Below are positions 30,544-43,146 of a stretch of DNA of 64,000 nucleotides, in pieces. Position 1 is the stretch's first letter. Each line of letters opens with the position of its first letter. Below the pieces are notes generated by a model that was not told the origin of the DNA, did no database searches, and was given only the letters and a program-made list of their open reading frames with translations. The stretch is from the NCBI RefSeq assembly GCF_026151205.1, contig NC_087081.1, positions 17,603,859-17,667,858 on the forward strand, written 5' to 3'. Position numbers and translations under genes: made by a program. Source of the stretch: Bolinopsis microptera. Lineage: Eukaryota; Ctenophora; Tentaculata; Lobata; Bolinopsidae.

Positions 30544-31356
30544 ATGGAGGATGATCGTAAGGTGACCCAATCTCTGGAGCAAATTCAAGGATTCAGTTAT
30601 GATTAACAGAAAAAATTGGAGGACAGTGTTACTAAGTGGTTCATTGCGTTGGGAAAAGAACTGAAAATTGACAACGATGATATTTGTGGAGATATGGACA
30701 GAGAAATTTTTATGGCTCCAACTGTCTATAAAAAGCATCTGGCACTCCGGCTTGTGGAAGCAATAGACCTCATTCGACGGCATGAATGCCAGATGGCTGA
30801 AATGGAGGAGATCATATATTTCTTGAAGACGGAAGCGTTAGAAGACAAGGAAAAGGTGATCAGGCTGCAGGGCCAGCTGCTTGTGCAGAAGGACCAAGAA
30901 CTACAGTTGTTTAAGACGTCGGTTAAGGAGACAGTGCAAACAACGGTGGAGTCAGGTATTCAGAGCTACAGTGCAGCTGTACAACAGAACAGTGCAAGTG
31001 GTACAGTCTGCAACAGTAACATCCTGAAGAAGGTGATGAAGAGTGTGGCTGCAGAGGAGGACAGAAGCAAGAACCTGATTGTGTTTGGGTTGAAAGAAGA
31101 AGAGGGAGAACAGCTTCCAGCGCTAGTAACCGCAGTTTTGGAGGAGATTGGGGAGAAACCTCACTTCGAAGCTACTAGAGTCGGCAGGAAGAGGCCAGGT
31201 AGTACGACTATCCGACCAGTCAAGATCACCGTCCCAAGCTCAACAGCAGTTCATCAGATTCTGATGAAAACAGGGAGACTGAGGCTAGTTGAGACCCACA
31301 AAAATGTATGGATCTGTCCAGATAGATCTAGCAAAGAACGAGTCTGTAGCCCGTGA
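30544..31356 (+). pseudogene. LINE ORF1-like protein with an early stop codon
   Basis: An ATG at 30544 is followed by 20 codons, an in-frame TAA (30604-30606), then an open frame to 31356. The second part has a probable coiled coil (about residues 60-110) and an RRM-like segment, RSKNLIVFGLKEEEGEQL, then RPVKITVPSS and VWICPDRSSKER. This layout is typical of ORF1 of non-LTR retrotransposons, an RNA-binding chaperone. No intact reverse transcriptase follows. Confidence 0.65.
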
Positions 31357-31359
31357 TAA

Positions 31360-32220
31360 GAAGCCACCATGAAGCAATTCATGTCTCTCGGACACTGATC
31401 AGTATTTGAATGAGTATTGTGTATCTTAATAGTTTTCGGACGTTATCTGTATTTGAGAGACAATTTTATAATTTATATACTCTATTTCTTGATTGTTTCA
31501 CACTCATATTTCATAATTTTATTACTAGGTGGAGGTGACGTTATTGAGACTTTGGGCGGCCATAAAACTCGTGTTTTGAAAGTTGTCCTCTGTACTTGTT
31601 TCACTGACCCAAGCTTTATAGCATTTACACATTTCGGCCCATTTTATATGTTTGTTCGATTTGCTGTACATTTGTATATTTGCTATTTTGTAAAACTTTC
31701 AAATCAAAAAAAAATCAGCTACAGAAGGTAAATGAGGGTGACTGCCTCTACCCCAAAACTATAACAGGTGACCAAGCTAATAATAATAATAATAATAATA
31801 ATTCTATACAGTTACATAATTGAAACAATTATGGCCCCTTATTGTGGGCAGAGTATGTGTCTTTATTGAATTGTCCTGATATAAACTTATCTGAGTGACT
31901 GCATTAAAATAATTTAAGGTGAGTTCTCTTAAAACTTTAAGACAATAGGAATAAATACTAGGACCTAATAAAATGAAAACAAAATGCAGCCATCTAATTT
32001 ATTGTTGAGCTTTCTCTTCTCCTACGGTTGACTAGAGGAACCATCTTTGGCGAATATTAGGAACTTAGACCATTACAAATACCGTGCTGTAAGTTTGCAA
32101 GGCATGTGGACTAAGTGGGTCGAGAGTACTCAACTTGAAAGTGGGTGTTGAGAATCCTCAACTATACTAAAGATAATGATGTTCAGAAGATGAGGCAGTA
32201 GAGTGAGTAGTAGAGACCAA
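31360..32220. other. non-coding stretch between LINE remnants
   Basis: Contains an AAT microsatellite (31782-31803). I see no convincing gene; open frames are short and AT-rich. Confidence 0.5.
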
Positions 32221-32229
32221 GTAGTAGTG

Positions 32230-32640
32230 ACCAAGTAGTAGTGACCAAGCTCGGCTTGACGTATCTGCTAGAGGAGTTTGGACTCCATTTGATAAGACCT
32301 TTCTTGATAAGGGTTTCACACCCCAATTGATTATCAAACAGGACAAAAACTCTTCAAGAAGTATACAAAGAAAAGGAAAAGGAGAAGAAGGACAAGTACT
32401 TGGAGAGTGTTGAATGTGGAGAAGGCTACCTTCACCCCGGCTGTATTCCTCACATCTGGAGGAATGTCTAAAGAGTGTAAGCAGTTCGTCAGCAGAGTAG
32501 CAGACCTCATAGCAAGAAAAAGGAAGGAGAGATACTGCGATGTAGTGAACGAGGATAAGATTTGCAATGTTGAGAACTACTCTTATTGCTCTAGGAGGGT
32601 ACCGAAGAAAGAAGGTGGACACCAAACATGAGATCTATCA
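32230..32640 (+). pseudogene. retroelement C-terminal fragment, frameshifted
   Basis: TFTPAVFLTSGGMSKECKQF and VADLIARKRKERYCDVVN match, from memory, a block found at the C-terminal end of reverse-transcriptase ORFs of invertebrate mobile elements. The continuation IRFAMLRTTLIALGGYR lies in another frame from about 32550, so the reading frame is broken. Catalytic motifs are absent. Confidence 0.5.
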
Positions 32641-32825
32641 GAAGTCTCATACAACCTCATCCCTGCAGCTGCCCCTATAATGGAGTAGATCATGTGTTTT
32701 GCAACTTGTATATATTTGATTATTAAAGTTTTAAAATATTGGTAGCAATGTATTGTGCTCCGCCAATTGCAACGCTAAAAATTTGATTGTGCTCTGCCAA
32801 TTGCATCACTTGATTTAATTGAATT

Positions 32826-32972
32826 AATCTCCTTATAACAAAAAATATATGGAATGAGCTGCCTCTTGAAATTAAGAATTGCATGTCACTGGACTCGTTT
32901 AAAGTGTATCGGAAAACGTGCTTAAGATGTTTATTTATTTATTTAACAAACAAATTTTTTCCCGATCCATGA
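32826..32972 (+). pseudogene. C-terminal end of a jockey/CR1-like LINE reverse transcriptase
   Basis: NIWNELPLEIKNCMSLDSFK followed by VYRKTCL and a stop matches the WNxLPxxI...S...FK signature at the C-terminus of many LINE polymerases. It is a 5'-truncated insertion. Confidence 0.6.
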
Positions 32973-33341
32973 CTCAAAGTGCCGAAGGCACAAAAGAATC
33001 AAGGACAAGGGTTAGCGAACGAGGTTTTTTGTATATGGTAGCTTTCGTCCGTGCCTGCGAGCGTACGTGTCTGCCTGCGCAATGTGCGAGCGCACGTGTC
33101 TGCCTGCGCAAAGTTATTTTGCGCGCAAATCTGTATTAAACAATTGTTGGCGCGCGGTGCTGAAATTTTCAAGTACATTGTTAATTTCACCATGTACGCA
33201 TCCCGCTAATTGATAGCATAGTATTATTATTTAGAGTTAGTATAACTATTTTGCACAAATCCGTGTCAGGTTGCATAAACAATAAACATATGGTTACATA
33301 GAAATATACACGATTTTCAAATTAAATATGGAATTATATCA

Positions 33342-33648
33342 ACTGGGCGGCGCTCGGCCTGTCACTCCGCCATATCTGCATGCTTATAAACAGTAAATAC
33401 TGGCAACTGGGGTCCCCAGGTGGTATGGAATATGATCAAATACTCAAACACGGATCGGGAAATTGAGCGGCCATCCTCAAAAGAAAAGCGGCCGCATTTC
33501 TTGTTATTCGTCAATTATAAACAATAAATTGGGCATCCCTCTCTCCCTGAACGGCCATATGCACAGGCCAGGTTTACCTGAGGACCCCAGGCTATTATGT
33601 TCATAAACATAAAGATTCGGCGGAATGACAGGCTGAGCGCCGCCCAGT
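33342..33648. mobile_element. MITE family 3 with ACTGGGCGGC ends
   Basis: ACTGGGCGGCGCTCGGCCTG then TCACTCCGCC on the left is inverted on the right as GGCGGAATGACAGG then CTGAGCGCCGCCCAGT. Right-end pieces of the same family occur at 42164-42189 and 42876-42914. Confidence 0.7.
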
Positions 33649-34316
33649 AAGCACAGGTGTACAGTAACTGTATATATACAATATATACATTGTTTTAATA
33701 GTTCGAAATATAATACTCCTGCTTTGAGCACAGCAGTTGAGCACTTTCTTTGGGAAACCAAACAACTAATTCTTCTTCGAAGAAATTTAGACGATTATCA
33801 TTCCACAACCAAGACGCACGCCATGTTCTACTCATCGACGGTATAAAACAGGCGCGTTTATGCTATTTTACAATCAAATAATCAGATTTTACAATCTAAC
33901 TCAGCGCGCGGCTCTTGTAGCGCATACGTCACTTCTTTCTTATTGGTAGTTGGCGTGCACGTTATCTTTTGCACGGCTGTAATTGGTTCTGAATGATTAC
34001 GTTAATGCTAGTCACGTGCGCTCTAACATCCAATGAGTATTCGCACTTTTTTCAGGGCGATGGAGGTCGTTGACCATTGTTAATGGTCTGGCCCGGAGCG
34101 CGCTACTTCGTAGCACGTGCCATCTTCACATAGCCATGTGTATACGCGTACTGCGTGACGCGCTTGTTTCACAAATTAAATATATCCTCCTTTGCCGCCT
34201 ACGGCGGTCGCGCACTACTTCAAGCGAGAGGGCTTTGGTTAGAGCAACGTGCCATCGGGCTAACATTTCGAGAAGAAAGCGGCGCGCGCTACTTCGAAGA
34301 AATTTATACGAGTAAC

Positions 34317-36086
34317 TGTTAGGGACGTGTGTAGTACCTCAGAACTAGAAGTTAAGTTGAACCCCAGTATGCTGCGTTTAATTCCAGTTTAATTCCTTGG
34401 CATTAGGTTTCATAAAGATGAATTAAGTGATCACTTATATGATTAAGATCTGATTCGAGAGGTTTGCAGAACACTGCAGCCATTGGTCAGAAAGGACATT
34501 TAGTGTTATTAGAATTATTTACAAAGAAATTATTGTATTAATAGAGTTATTGAATTCATCAATTAGTGGAACAATATTTTAACCAGTTTTTAAAAACCTG
34601 TATTTGTATTATTAAACCTGTTTGTTTGCAATAACCTGTTTGCAATAACCTGTTTGTTTGCAACTCTCCTGGATAACGCGTGGACCGCCTCTTCCACTGG
34701 AGCTCCTCTTCCACAGAACACCTAGACTACAAAAGATGAACACACAAGATTCTCAGGGCCGTCTGCCTTTAGCCTTTTCCCGAACGCCTCTCCTATGATT
34801 GGTTTTCCCTACACGGCCCGGGTGTTAGTATGCTGCGCTCTCTCCCATGTCACTAGTTTCATAAATAGGTTTGTAATCCTTTATTTTAAATGATTGACCT
34901 TAGTATTTTGTTCCTAAGACCGTATCAATATCATGCATAATTAGGTTAAGATTAAATCCACGAGTTCAAGTTCTGTATATAATATGCGGGTAAAATACTT
35001 ATCCGTTGCTCTCACCAGATTTTCCTAACGTCATGCCAGATAATAGCAATTGGTTCCCGTCGCTTCTGTTGAATTCATAATAGGCTAGGAAGTTTGTTCC
35101 TCGAGGTAGAGCTTTTATAATTATTAAACTATTAATTAGATGTTGTTCATTGCAATGTTAATTCCAATTATTGATTCACATTGTTCGTAATACTAAAGTC
35201 ATTCCCGATTGGTTAGTAATTAAATTCTAATAGGTTTATACCTTCCTAGGTAATATTGTGGTGAGCCTATCCTACCTGGTTGCTTGTCCTAACCTTAGCA
35301 GCACCTACATTATTACCTCGTAAGTCATTTGAGCATTTATTGATAAGTTCTTACATATTTAGTATTCTACAGTTCATTCTAATTTAACTTTATCTTGTTT
35401 AATTTTATCCTAGTTAGTATATTATTGTCTTTAATTAATCCGTCATTTGCTAATAATTTGTCCCTTTCTAGGACATTCCCCTCCCACGGATTCTGCCCTC
35501 GTTGGCAGCATTGAAGGAACGTAGCCATGATATAGCAGCTACCTGTCCATCGTCCAGAGAGAGAGTCAGCCAGCCCGTTATAATACACACCAGTTCCCAT
35601 TGATCACCCAGCTACCCAACTGATTTAGGGTAACGGACTTTACCATGAGATTGAACACTTATTTTATGTACGATTGGATTGGTCTTGCATTATTTTACAG
35701 TCCTTATTAACTTGTTTTAATTGGTTATCTTCCAGATATAAATTCATCTAAAAGTTCGAAGTTAAAACTCTAGACATAATTTCCCCTAAAAGTTCGAAGT
35801 CCATAATTATAACATAAATTCCTGTCATAAATCTACCATTGTACACTGAGAGTTTGGGTTTGAACTATGCCCTGAGTGAGTCTCAAACCGGGAGGTATTC
35901 CATAATATCGGAACCTGAATATCCATACTCTAGTTAAAAGGAGCCCATTATACGTAGTTAAATTAATACCATCACAATTTAATGAAATATAATAAATAAA
36001 TAATCTCTAGAAGTCATGGAAAATTGGAGCAGTAAATAGGCCGTTAAGTAAGTTGTCGTGCGAAAACCCGAGTACGCATCTTAACA
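34317..36086 (+). repeat. 5' long terminal repeat
   Basis: 1770 nt, TG...CA ends. It is nearly identical to the 3' copy except for a block at about 34945-35140 where the two differ strongly. A 73-codon frame (35379-35600, minus) is present in both copies but has no recognisable feature. Confidence 0.9.
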
Positions 36087-38154
36087 ATGTAGCCCTAATG
36101 CGGCTCTCTCTGTACAAATTTTGGTAGCAAAATTTCAAAAATCTGGAAGAGACGCCAAACTTTAGTTTGCTTGTTTTTCTTGTTAGTGCACCGTTAGTGC
36201 AATTTGTTTATTTACATTGATAGTAGTTGTTGCAGCCATCACCATAGAATGATGAAGCCACAACTGAGAAGTTTTGATGATGAGATAATGGTTTAGTGTA
36301 GAAGTGGAAAAGAATTTATAAGATATTGTGGGGTAGATATAATGATGATGATATTTGGGCAAGAGGGATATGATGATGAGAATTGGGAAGAGATTTGGTA
36401 AATGAGATGAAGATGTGATGATATTGAGTAGTCATAGATATGATGATGATGTGAAAGGGAAAGTGGTGATAAATACCATAGGTAATATACGGCCGTATAA
36501 TTGGGTAAAGATGGGAATGATGAGAGGAGATGTATGATAAAGTTGAGAAGATTACGGGATATTATGAGATGTTGAAATGTGAGACAAGTATATTATGGGG
36601 AGATATATTAAACTGCAGTATAAACTATTAGCCGGCTAAAGGGATACGGGGTTCAGAAGATGTTGTGAAGTTAATGGGAGGAGGTGCTATAATGGTTGTT
36701 GACAAGGCGTTAGTTTTGATAAGTAGATGGGCTTCTTATCTGTTATTTGGGTGTTGTGATACCGCCAAATGCGCGCTTGGTGGTTAGAAACACTTCAGAT
36801 CCAGTACGACCCTTCGAACTTTGAAACTAAGATTGGCAACATGATTTAGCGTAATAGGGTATGCGGACGTGAAGAAGAGAAGATATTTGAATTGTGATGA
36901 GACAGAGGGAGATTTGATAAAGGGGTTGTTGTTTAGAAATAAAGATGTTAGTGTAATAGGGTATGCGGACGTGAAGATGGGGAAGATGAATTGAGATGTG
37001 ACGAGATGATACGAGTAATATGAGATTTGATAAAGGGTATATTGGTTAAAGTTGGCATAGTTTGAAATACGTTGGGAGATAAGGGATACAAATTTTATTG
37101 GATTCAGGGTATTTTAAGTTGTGAGTGTTGGCTGGTGGCTGCACAGTTATTAATGCAAATTGATTGTTTACTGCATTAGGCAGTATTGTTATTATTTTTT
37201 ATCTTGAAGTTTCCGCAGAATACTGAGACCGTTCAGCAGCTGAAGTAATTCAAGTATTATACAGAGTGTGAAGAAGAATAACGCCTGTCTTTCAGTTACA
37301 AACAAAGTTGAGAGAACTTGCAAGGTCAGATGTTGTAGCGAGAATATATAAGTTAAAATATTGTTTTTTTAGCAGCAAACCCTTTTGTGCTGTGTTTTGA
37401 ATTGTGTAACTATAAGTAGATTCGGCTGATCGAAGAATAGCCAAATTAGTTTATAGTTCTTAAATTTTAGTCAAGATTATTTTTACGTGTAGTTGGAAGC
37501 TTATAGTTATTTTTAGAAATGTAGACCGGGAAATTCGCACAACACAAAGTTTAACATTGTCCGGTGATGTTTAATAGCTCCACATACACTATTTAATCAT
37601 TTCAATAGATAATTATTTGCAGAAATTTTGAGGCCATGCTTTTGTGTGAAAATGCACTATACAAATTTGATCGGTCATGAACGTGTCATTACTGTAAAGT
37701 ATCATAATAGCAAAAACGAAAATGGAGTTATTGATCATCAGCCGTAGTTATTGCTATTTGATTATTCTAAATTATTTGCTTATTGAAGCTTGGAATTTTG
37801 CGCCTTTAAGTTAGGTGTTTCGAAGTTCCAGTCTGGAAGTAGACTGCCATGAAAGGCCTTGTTGGGGTAACTCCGCAATTAGGTCTCTGGTGACCATTGT
37901 GTGAATGTTCCTCAACTCGCGTTAAGTTTGCAACCTTGTGGAATAAGTTTCACCGAGTAAGATTCCAAGACTTCCGGAGTTGCGCGAATTTAAGTTAACT
38001 GCCTATTCTTACCAAAATCCTGCATCTCTCTAGCATTCTCTTCACATATATTACACATCATGCTTACAAATAGTAAACAATTTTTTTGCAATGCTCTTAT
38101 ACATTATTTGAACACATTAGCTTAAGTATTTACCTCTTATATTCATAAATAGGA
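36087..38154 (+). other. leader region of the LTR element
   Basis: No long open frame. AGGGTATGCGGACGTGAAGA occurs twice (near 36857 and 36958). GATGATGA-rich segments occur at 36250-36450. Confidence 0.6.
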
Positions 38155-39132
38155 ATGGCCGAACGTGATAATGACATCCTCGATATTGGACAGGGTGAAG
38201 TTCAACCTCCGATACCTCCTAGGCAAAATCGTGTTAATCAAGGAGCCCCACTTCAATTTCTCCGAGCACCACCTTTGTTAAGAATGGATAATGACTTAGA
38301 GTTATACATCCGGCGTTTCCAGAGCTATGTCGATAGTATCGGAGCTAGAGATAACGAGATACCTCACATTCTCATAAATTGCTTATCGGATGAGTGTCTA
38401 CTCGCGGTGGAGAGGCATATAAGACCAGAGATCACCTTTGAGGAATTGTTGATAGTGCTCAGGAGAGAATTAGGGATCGGAGGAGGAAATAGGGAAGAGT
38501 CGAAGTCTTTACTGAGGAAGACCCTGCGCCAACGTAATGAGTCTGTGAGAGCCTTCTATATTAAATTGTACAACATTGCTAAGAAGGCCTACCCCGGAGA
38601 CGAGTTAGTACTTGTGAGGGACAATGCACTAAGAGATAGCTTCATAAATAACATACAGGAGGCCAATATCAGTGCCAGACTTAGAGAAACACCTGAGCTA
38701 CAAAATGAACAACTTTTAGAGAGGGCAGACCTTCTCATCAACTGCAAAAACGCTTCCCTATCTAGGACCCAAGCTGTCAACGCTGTGGATACAGCCATCA
38801 CACCGGACATTAATGACACGACCAATAAGTTAAACACTATTATAGATTTACTATCTGTTAATGCAATCAGCCAAGTCGCACCACGTGAAGTTCAGCCTGT
38901 AAACCCAAATACCGATACTCCCGCTTACAATAATGGCCTCAACCTCCCATACAATTACCAAGGATCACGTGTAAGCATCGGACTACCTAACATAAATTAC
39001 TATGGACAACAGTCCAACAACTTTGACAACATGGCTTTCAGCAGCCAAGATGCACGCTACAATGACCACTACAATGACCACGAGGACAATGACTTTAATT
39101 ATAGGTTGGGAAGAGGGATGAGCTCCTTATAA
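38155..39132 (+). CDS. gag/capsid-like protein of the LTR element
   Basis: 325 aa from an ATG, preceded by a leader of about 2 kb. Residues about 40-205 have the helical, charged character of a retrotransposon gag capsid (ELYIRRFQSYVDSIGARDNE, LRKTLRQRNESVRAFYIKLY, LRDSFINNIQEANISARLRE, LLERADLLINCK). The C-terminal 90 residues are Asn/Tyr/Gln-rich. There is no CCHC zinc knuckle. The frame is intact, suggesting selection or recent insertion. The protein could package element RNA while enzymes are borrowed from an autonomous relative (inference). Confidence 0.7.
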   Translation: MAERDNDILDIGQGEVQPPIPPRQNRVNQGAPLQFLRAPPLLRMDNDLELYIRRFQSYVDSIGARDNEIPHILINCLSDECLLAVERHIRPEITFEELLIVLRRELGIGGGNREESKSLLRKTLRQRNESVRAFYIKLYNIAKKAYPGDELVLVRDNALRDSFINNIQEANISARLRETPELQNEQLLERADLLINCKNASLSRTQAVNAVDTAITPDINDTTNKLNTIIDLLSVNAISQVAPREVQPVNPNTDTPAYNNGLNLPYNYQGSRVSIGLPNINYYGQQSNNFDNMAFSSQDARYNDHYNDHEDNDFNYRLGRGMSSL

Positions 39133-40350
39133 TCCCAGCCTGTAACAGGGGGAGGCGGATCCGCGAGGATCCGGGGACACGTTAAACAAGTCTATAGTGC
39201 TGGAGAGGAAACTGAAGGCTCCCGTGTCTAACGAAGTGTGAATTAACACACTGCCTTGGTACCCTCTAGTCGGCCGTGTTTTCGGGCTACCTGGTGTTCA
39301 GTACCTGGAGCTTGTCACCCCCAGGACTGGACATACGTCCCCAGGCAAGTGGAACACGGTGGTACGTGGACGACAGTCCACACCTAGCTAGTATCTTATC
39401 TTTTTGAACCCCACAAAGGTGGAAAATTACCCAGAAAGGGAGTAAATAAAAATTTGGAAGATAAGATCTAGTGAACAGGCAAGGCAAGAGAAAACGGTCA
39501 AAGTTCATAGTTGTGACAGCTAAGTCCTCTATGGGTAAGACCGTCGGTGGAACCTAGGAGTGCCAATCCCACTTACTGGTCATCCATCGCTACAGACTGG
39601 GTCCCTTGCCGGTAGGTTCACATATGCGTAACATCCTTTTATCTAAAAGGTTGCGTGATCTGCTCAATGTACAGTCGGGCCTACATAAGCTAAAAGCGAC
39701 TTGGTCTTTATGATCGTCCAGTTAGTAAGCGAATGTAGCTGTTGTGATCAAGGGGATTAAAAAGTGAACCTTGGGAAGCAATGGGCAGTTCTTTAAACTG
39801 CGGAAATGGGGTCAGCTCAGACTGCGCCTGGTTACACATAATGATTAAGTAAGAATAAATAAGTAAGTAAGGGTGCATAAAAATGAAAGTTATGATTGAA
39901 TAGAAGCAGTTGAAATGTAACAGGAGGTCGAAGACCAGAAGTGGTATATTTCTTTCTTTTTTTTTCTTTTATTAAAAAATTAATTTATTGAAGCTTGTGG
40001 CAACAAGTCTGTATATTTTAATCATGACACACCAACATTTATACCAGATTCCTGGAAATCCTTTAATTCCTGATAATGGCATTAGTGGCTCTAAATTTCT
40101 TAGAAATTCCGAAATTCTCTGTGCAAATTTGATTAGTGTGTTGATTCCTAGAAATCCAGATCCACCCGTTATATTAAAATTTATTAAACCTTATGCACAA
40201 GGATTTAGAGATTTGTTTTTTTTAAAAGATAGTTAAGTTTTTCTAATGTAAGTTTTTTTAAAGGTAAAAGGAAAGGGCATTATTTTATAAAGTTCTTAAA
40301 TTATAGATGGGGTTGTTATGACGGGGACGTCCTAAAATCGATCGGGGACA
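39133..40350 (+). other. post-gag region of the LTR element, with a small unassigned ORF
   Basis: Mostly non-coding. An open frame at 39988-40236 encodes 82 aa including YQIPGNPLIPDNGISGSKFL and PYAQGFRDLFFL. I do not recognise it; it may be a remnant of a lost gene or of a nested insertion. Confidence 0.4.
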
Positions 40351-42113
40351 TGTTAGGGACGTGTGTAGTACCTCAGAACTAGAAGTTAAGTTGAACCCCA
40401 GTATGCTGCGTTTAATTCCAGTTTAATTCCTTGGCATTAGGTTTCATAAAGATGAATTAAGTGATCACTTATATGATTAAGATCTGATTCGAGAGGTTTG
40501 CAGAACACTGCAGCCATTGGTCAGAAAGGACATTTAGTGTTATTAGAATTATTTACAAAGAAATTATTGTATTAATAGAGTTATTGAATTCATCAATTAG
40601 TGGAACAATATTTTAACCAGTTTTTAAAAACCTGTATTTGTATTATTAAACCTGTTTGTTTGCAATAACCTGTTTGCAATAACCTGTTTGTTTGCAACTC
40701 TCCTGGATAACGCGTGGACCGCCTCTTCCACTGGAGCTCCTCTTCCACAGAACACCTAGACTACAAAAGATGAACACACAAGATTCTCAGGGCCGTCTGC
40801 CTTTAGCCTTTTCCCGAACGCCTCTCCTATGATTGGTTTTCTCTACACGGCCCGGGTGTTAGTATGCTGCGCTCTCTCCCACGTCACTAGTTTCATAAAT
40901 AGGTTTGTAATCTTTTATTTTAAATGATTGACCTTAGTATTTTGTTCCTAAAGACTGTATCAGTATCATGCATAATTAGGTTAAGATTAATCCCATGAGT
41001 TCAAAAGTCTTAGTATATTATGCGACTAAAATACTTATCCTTTCTTCCCCGCCAGAAGTCACCAGAACATTGCAATTGGTTCCCGTCACTTCCGTAAATT
41101 CCCGCTAAGCTAGGAAGTTTGTTGCTCGAGGTATTGTTCTATTATGATGTAACCCATTCATTAGATGTTGTTCATAGCAATGTTATTCCCAATTTATTGA
41201 TTCACATTGTTCGTAATACTAAAGTCATTCCCGATTGGTTAGTAATTAAATTCTAATAGGTTTATACCTTCCTAGGTAATATTGTGGTGAGCCTATCCTA
41301 CCTGGTTGCTTGTCCTAACCTTAGCAGCACCTACATTATTACCTCGTAAGTCATTTGAGCATTTATTGATAAGTTCTTACATATTTAGTATTCTACAGTT
41401 CATTCTAATTTAACTTTATCTTGTTTAATTTTATCCTAGTTAGTATATTATTGTCTTTAATTAATCCGTCATTTGCTAATAATTTGTCCCTTTCTAGGAC
41501 ATTCCCCTCCCACGGATTCTGCCCTCGTTGGCAGCATTGAAGGAACGTAGCCATGATATAGCAGCTACCTGTCCATCGTCCAGAGAGAGAGTCAGCCAGC
41601 CCGTTATAATACACACCAGTTCCCATTGATCACCCAGCTACCCAACTGATTTAGGGTAACGGACTTTACCATGAGATTGAACACTTATTTTATGTACGAT
41701 TGGATTGGTCTTGCATTATTTTACAGTCCTTAATTAACTTGTTTTAATTGGTTATCTTCCAGATATAAATTCATCTAAAAGTTCGAAGTTAAAACTCTAG
41801 ACATAATTTCCCCTAAAAGTTCGAAGTCCATAATTATAACATAAATTCCTGTCATAAATCTACCATTGTACACTGAGAGTTTGGGTTTGAACTATGCCCT
41901 GAGTGAGTCTCAAACCGGGAGGTATTCCATAATATCGGAACCTGAATATCCATACTCTAGTTAAAAGGAGCCCATTATACGTAGTTAAATTAATACCATC
42001 ACAATTTAATGAAATATAATAAATAAATAATCTCTAGAAGTCATGGAAAATTGGAGCAGTAAATAGGCCGTTAAGTAAGTTGTCGTGCTGAAACCCGAGT
42101 ACGCATCTTAACA
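40351..42113 (+). repeat. 3' long terminal repeat
   Basis: 1763 nt, TG...CA ends. It pairs with 34317-36086. The divergent block is at about 40975-41180. Confidence 0.9.
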
Positions 42114-42339
42114 GTAACATCCGTCAATGGAGGTCGTAATTCATTCAGCCCGAATAAAGATTCGGCGGAATGACAGGATGATTGCCGCCCAGTAAGAACC
42201 TGGATGCTTAAAAATAATTATTCTTGCCGCTAGTCATAATATAAATGCAAAAGGAATCAATTCATATGTTGAAACATAAACTAAAGTTAATTGAAACAAT
42301 GATTGATGATACGTTGGTTTCAGTGTATCAATGTTTCAG

Positions 42340-42402
42340 TGTATCAAACAAGCGCGTCACGACTCACGCAGTACACATATATGGCTATGTGAAGTAAAAT
42401 GG
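42340..42402 (-). mobile_element. partial MITE family 2 relative
   Basis: In reverse it carries TTCACATAGCCAT, GTGTACTGCGTGA and GACGCGCTTGTTT, matching 34123-34172 inside the split MITE. A further partial relative lies at about 43199-43312. Confidence 0.45.
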
Positions 42403-42503
42403 TACGGATAAATTAAACACATATATACATTATATAAAGTAAAATATAATGTTTATGAACATCATAGCCATCCCCAGTGCAGTAGTAGAGGCTCTTACGG
42501 GGG

Positions 42504-42629
42504 TTGTAGCGCGATGCGTTACTGTGCCGCGCCGCGCACTTAATAAGGCTTCTCACAGCGACCTGGCTAGATCGGCGAGATGCGCTACTGTGCCGCGCCG
42601 AGCTGCCATGAATTGACATCGTCAATTAA
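42504..42629. mobile_element. MITE family 1, full copy
   Basis: 126 nt, beginning TTGTAGCGCGATGCGTTACT and ending TTGACATCGTCAATTAA. Perfect 9-bp duplication TTACGGGGG (42495-42503, 42630-42638). GC-rich body without coding capacity. Confidence 0.85.
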
Positions 42630-42927
42630 TTACGGGGGATGATGATTAATCACTCTACACTACACTGTCACGTGACTTTTTCAACCTGTTCTGTAGCTGG
42701 CTGGCCCTGAACGACTTTTCTAAACCATAACCCTCTTATTATATCTGATCATAACCCTAACCCTAACCTTAAGTAGTACATGATTGTACGTTTTTGTTAT
42801 ATCAGTAAGCTGTGGGATTGTGAACGTTACTTACCTGGGGACCTCAGGCCATCATGTTCATAAACATACAACATAAAGATTAGGCGGAATGACAGGCTGA
42901 GCGCGGCCCAGTAATAACGTTACCAAT

Positions 42928-43146
42928 TTGATTCACGATGTCAATCTTTCGCATCTCGCCGATTGCGAGAAGATTTGACCATTGTTAATGATCTGGCCCG
43001 GCACACGCTACTTCGTAACACGTCCCAACATTTTGGGAAGAAAGAGAAGAAGAAAGCGGCGCGCGCTACTTCGAAGAAATTTAGACGAGTAACATCCGTC
43101 AAGAGAAGATGCGCGGCGCAGTAGCGCATCGCGCTACAACATACAA
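42928..43146. mobile_element. MITE family 1 copy with a nested MITE family 2
   Basis: It begins TTGATTCACGATGTCAATC; the right end has GCGCATCGCGCTACAA plus CATACAA. Flanks GTTACCAAT (42919-42927, 43147-43155) match. It is interrupted at 42975-43102. Confidence 0.75.
42975..43102. mobile_element. MITE family 2 nested in MITE family 1
   Basis: 128 nt, TTGACCATTGTTAATG to GTAACATCCGTCAA. Flanked by GAGAAGAT on both sides. It contains the GTAAC site, uninterrupted, where the LTR element sits in the sister copy. Confidence 0.8.

Larger units (their letters stand above)
34317..42113 (+). mobile_element. gag-only LTR retrotransposon, 7.8 kb
   Basis: The long terminal repeats 34317-36086 (1770 nt) and 40351-42113 (1763 nt) start TGTTAGGGACGTG and end CATCTTAACA. 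Perfect 5-bp duplications GTAAC flank the element (34312-34316 and 42114-42118). The 4264-nt interior has one long open frame (38155-39132) and no reverse transcriptase, integrase or protease, so it is non-autonomous. It resembles the class called TR-GAG in plants. The primer-binding site and polypurine tract are not obvious. Confidence 0.88.
34070..42127. mobile_element. MITE family 2 copy split by an LTR element
   Basis: It begins TTGACCATTGTTAATG and, after the LTR element, ends GTAACATCCGTCAA. Flanks TGGAGGTCG (34061-34069 and 42128-42136) are a perfect 9-bp target duplication. Two uninterrupted relatives at 42975-43102 and 45355-45465 show the empty site. Confidence 0.8.

Noticed and set aside
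35379-35600. 73-codon gene in the LTR (also 41405-41626)
   Set aside because: Present in both LTR copies only because LTRs are duplicates; no recognisable feature or context.
42755-42772. Telomere-like CCCTAACCCTAA
   Set aside because: Only two to three units; also seen near 16797; too short for a telomere.
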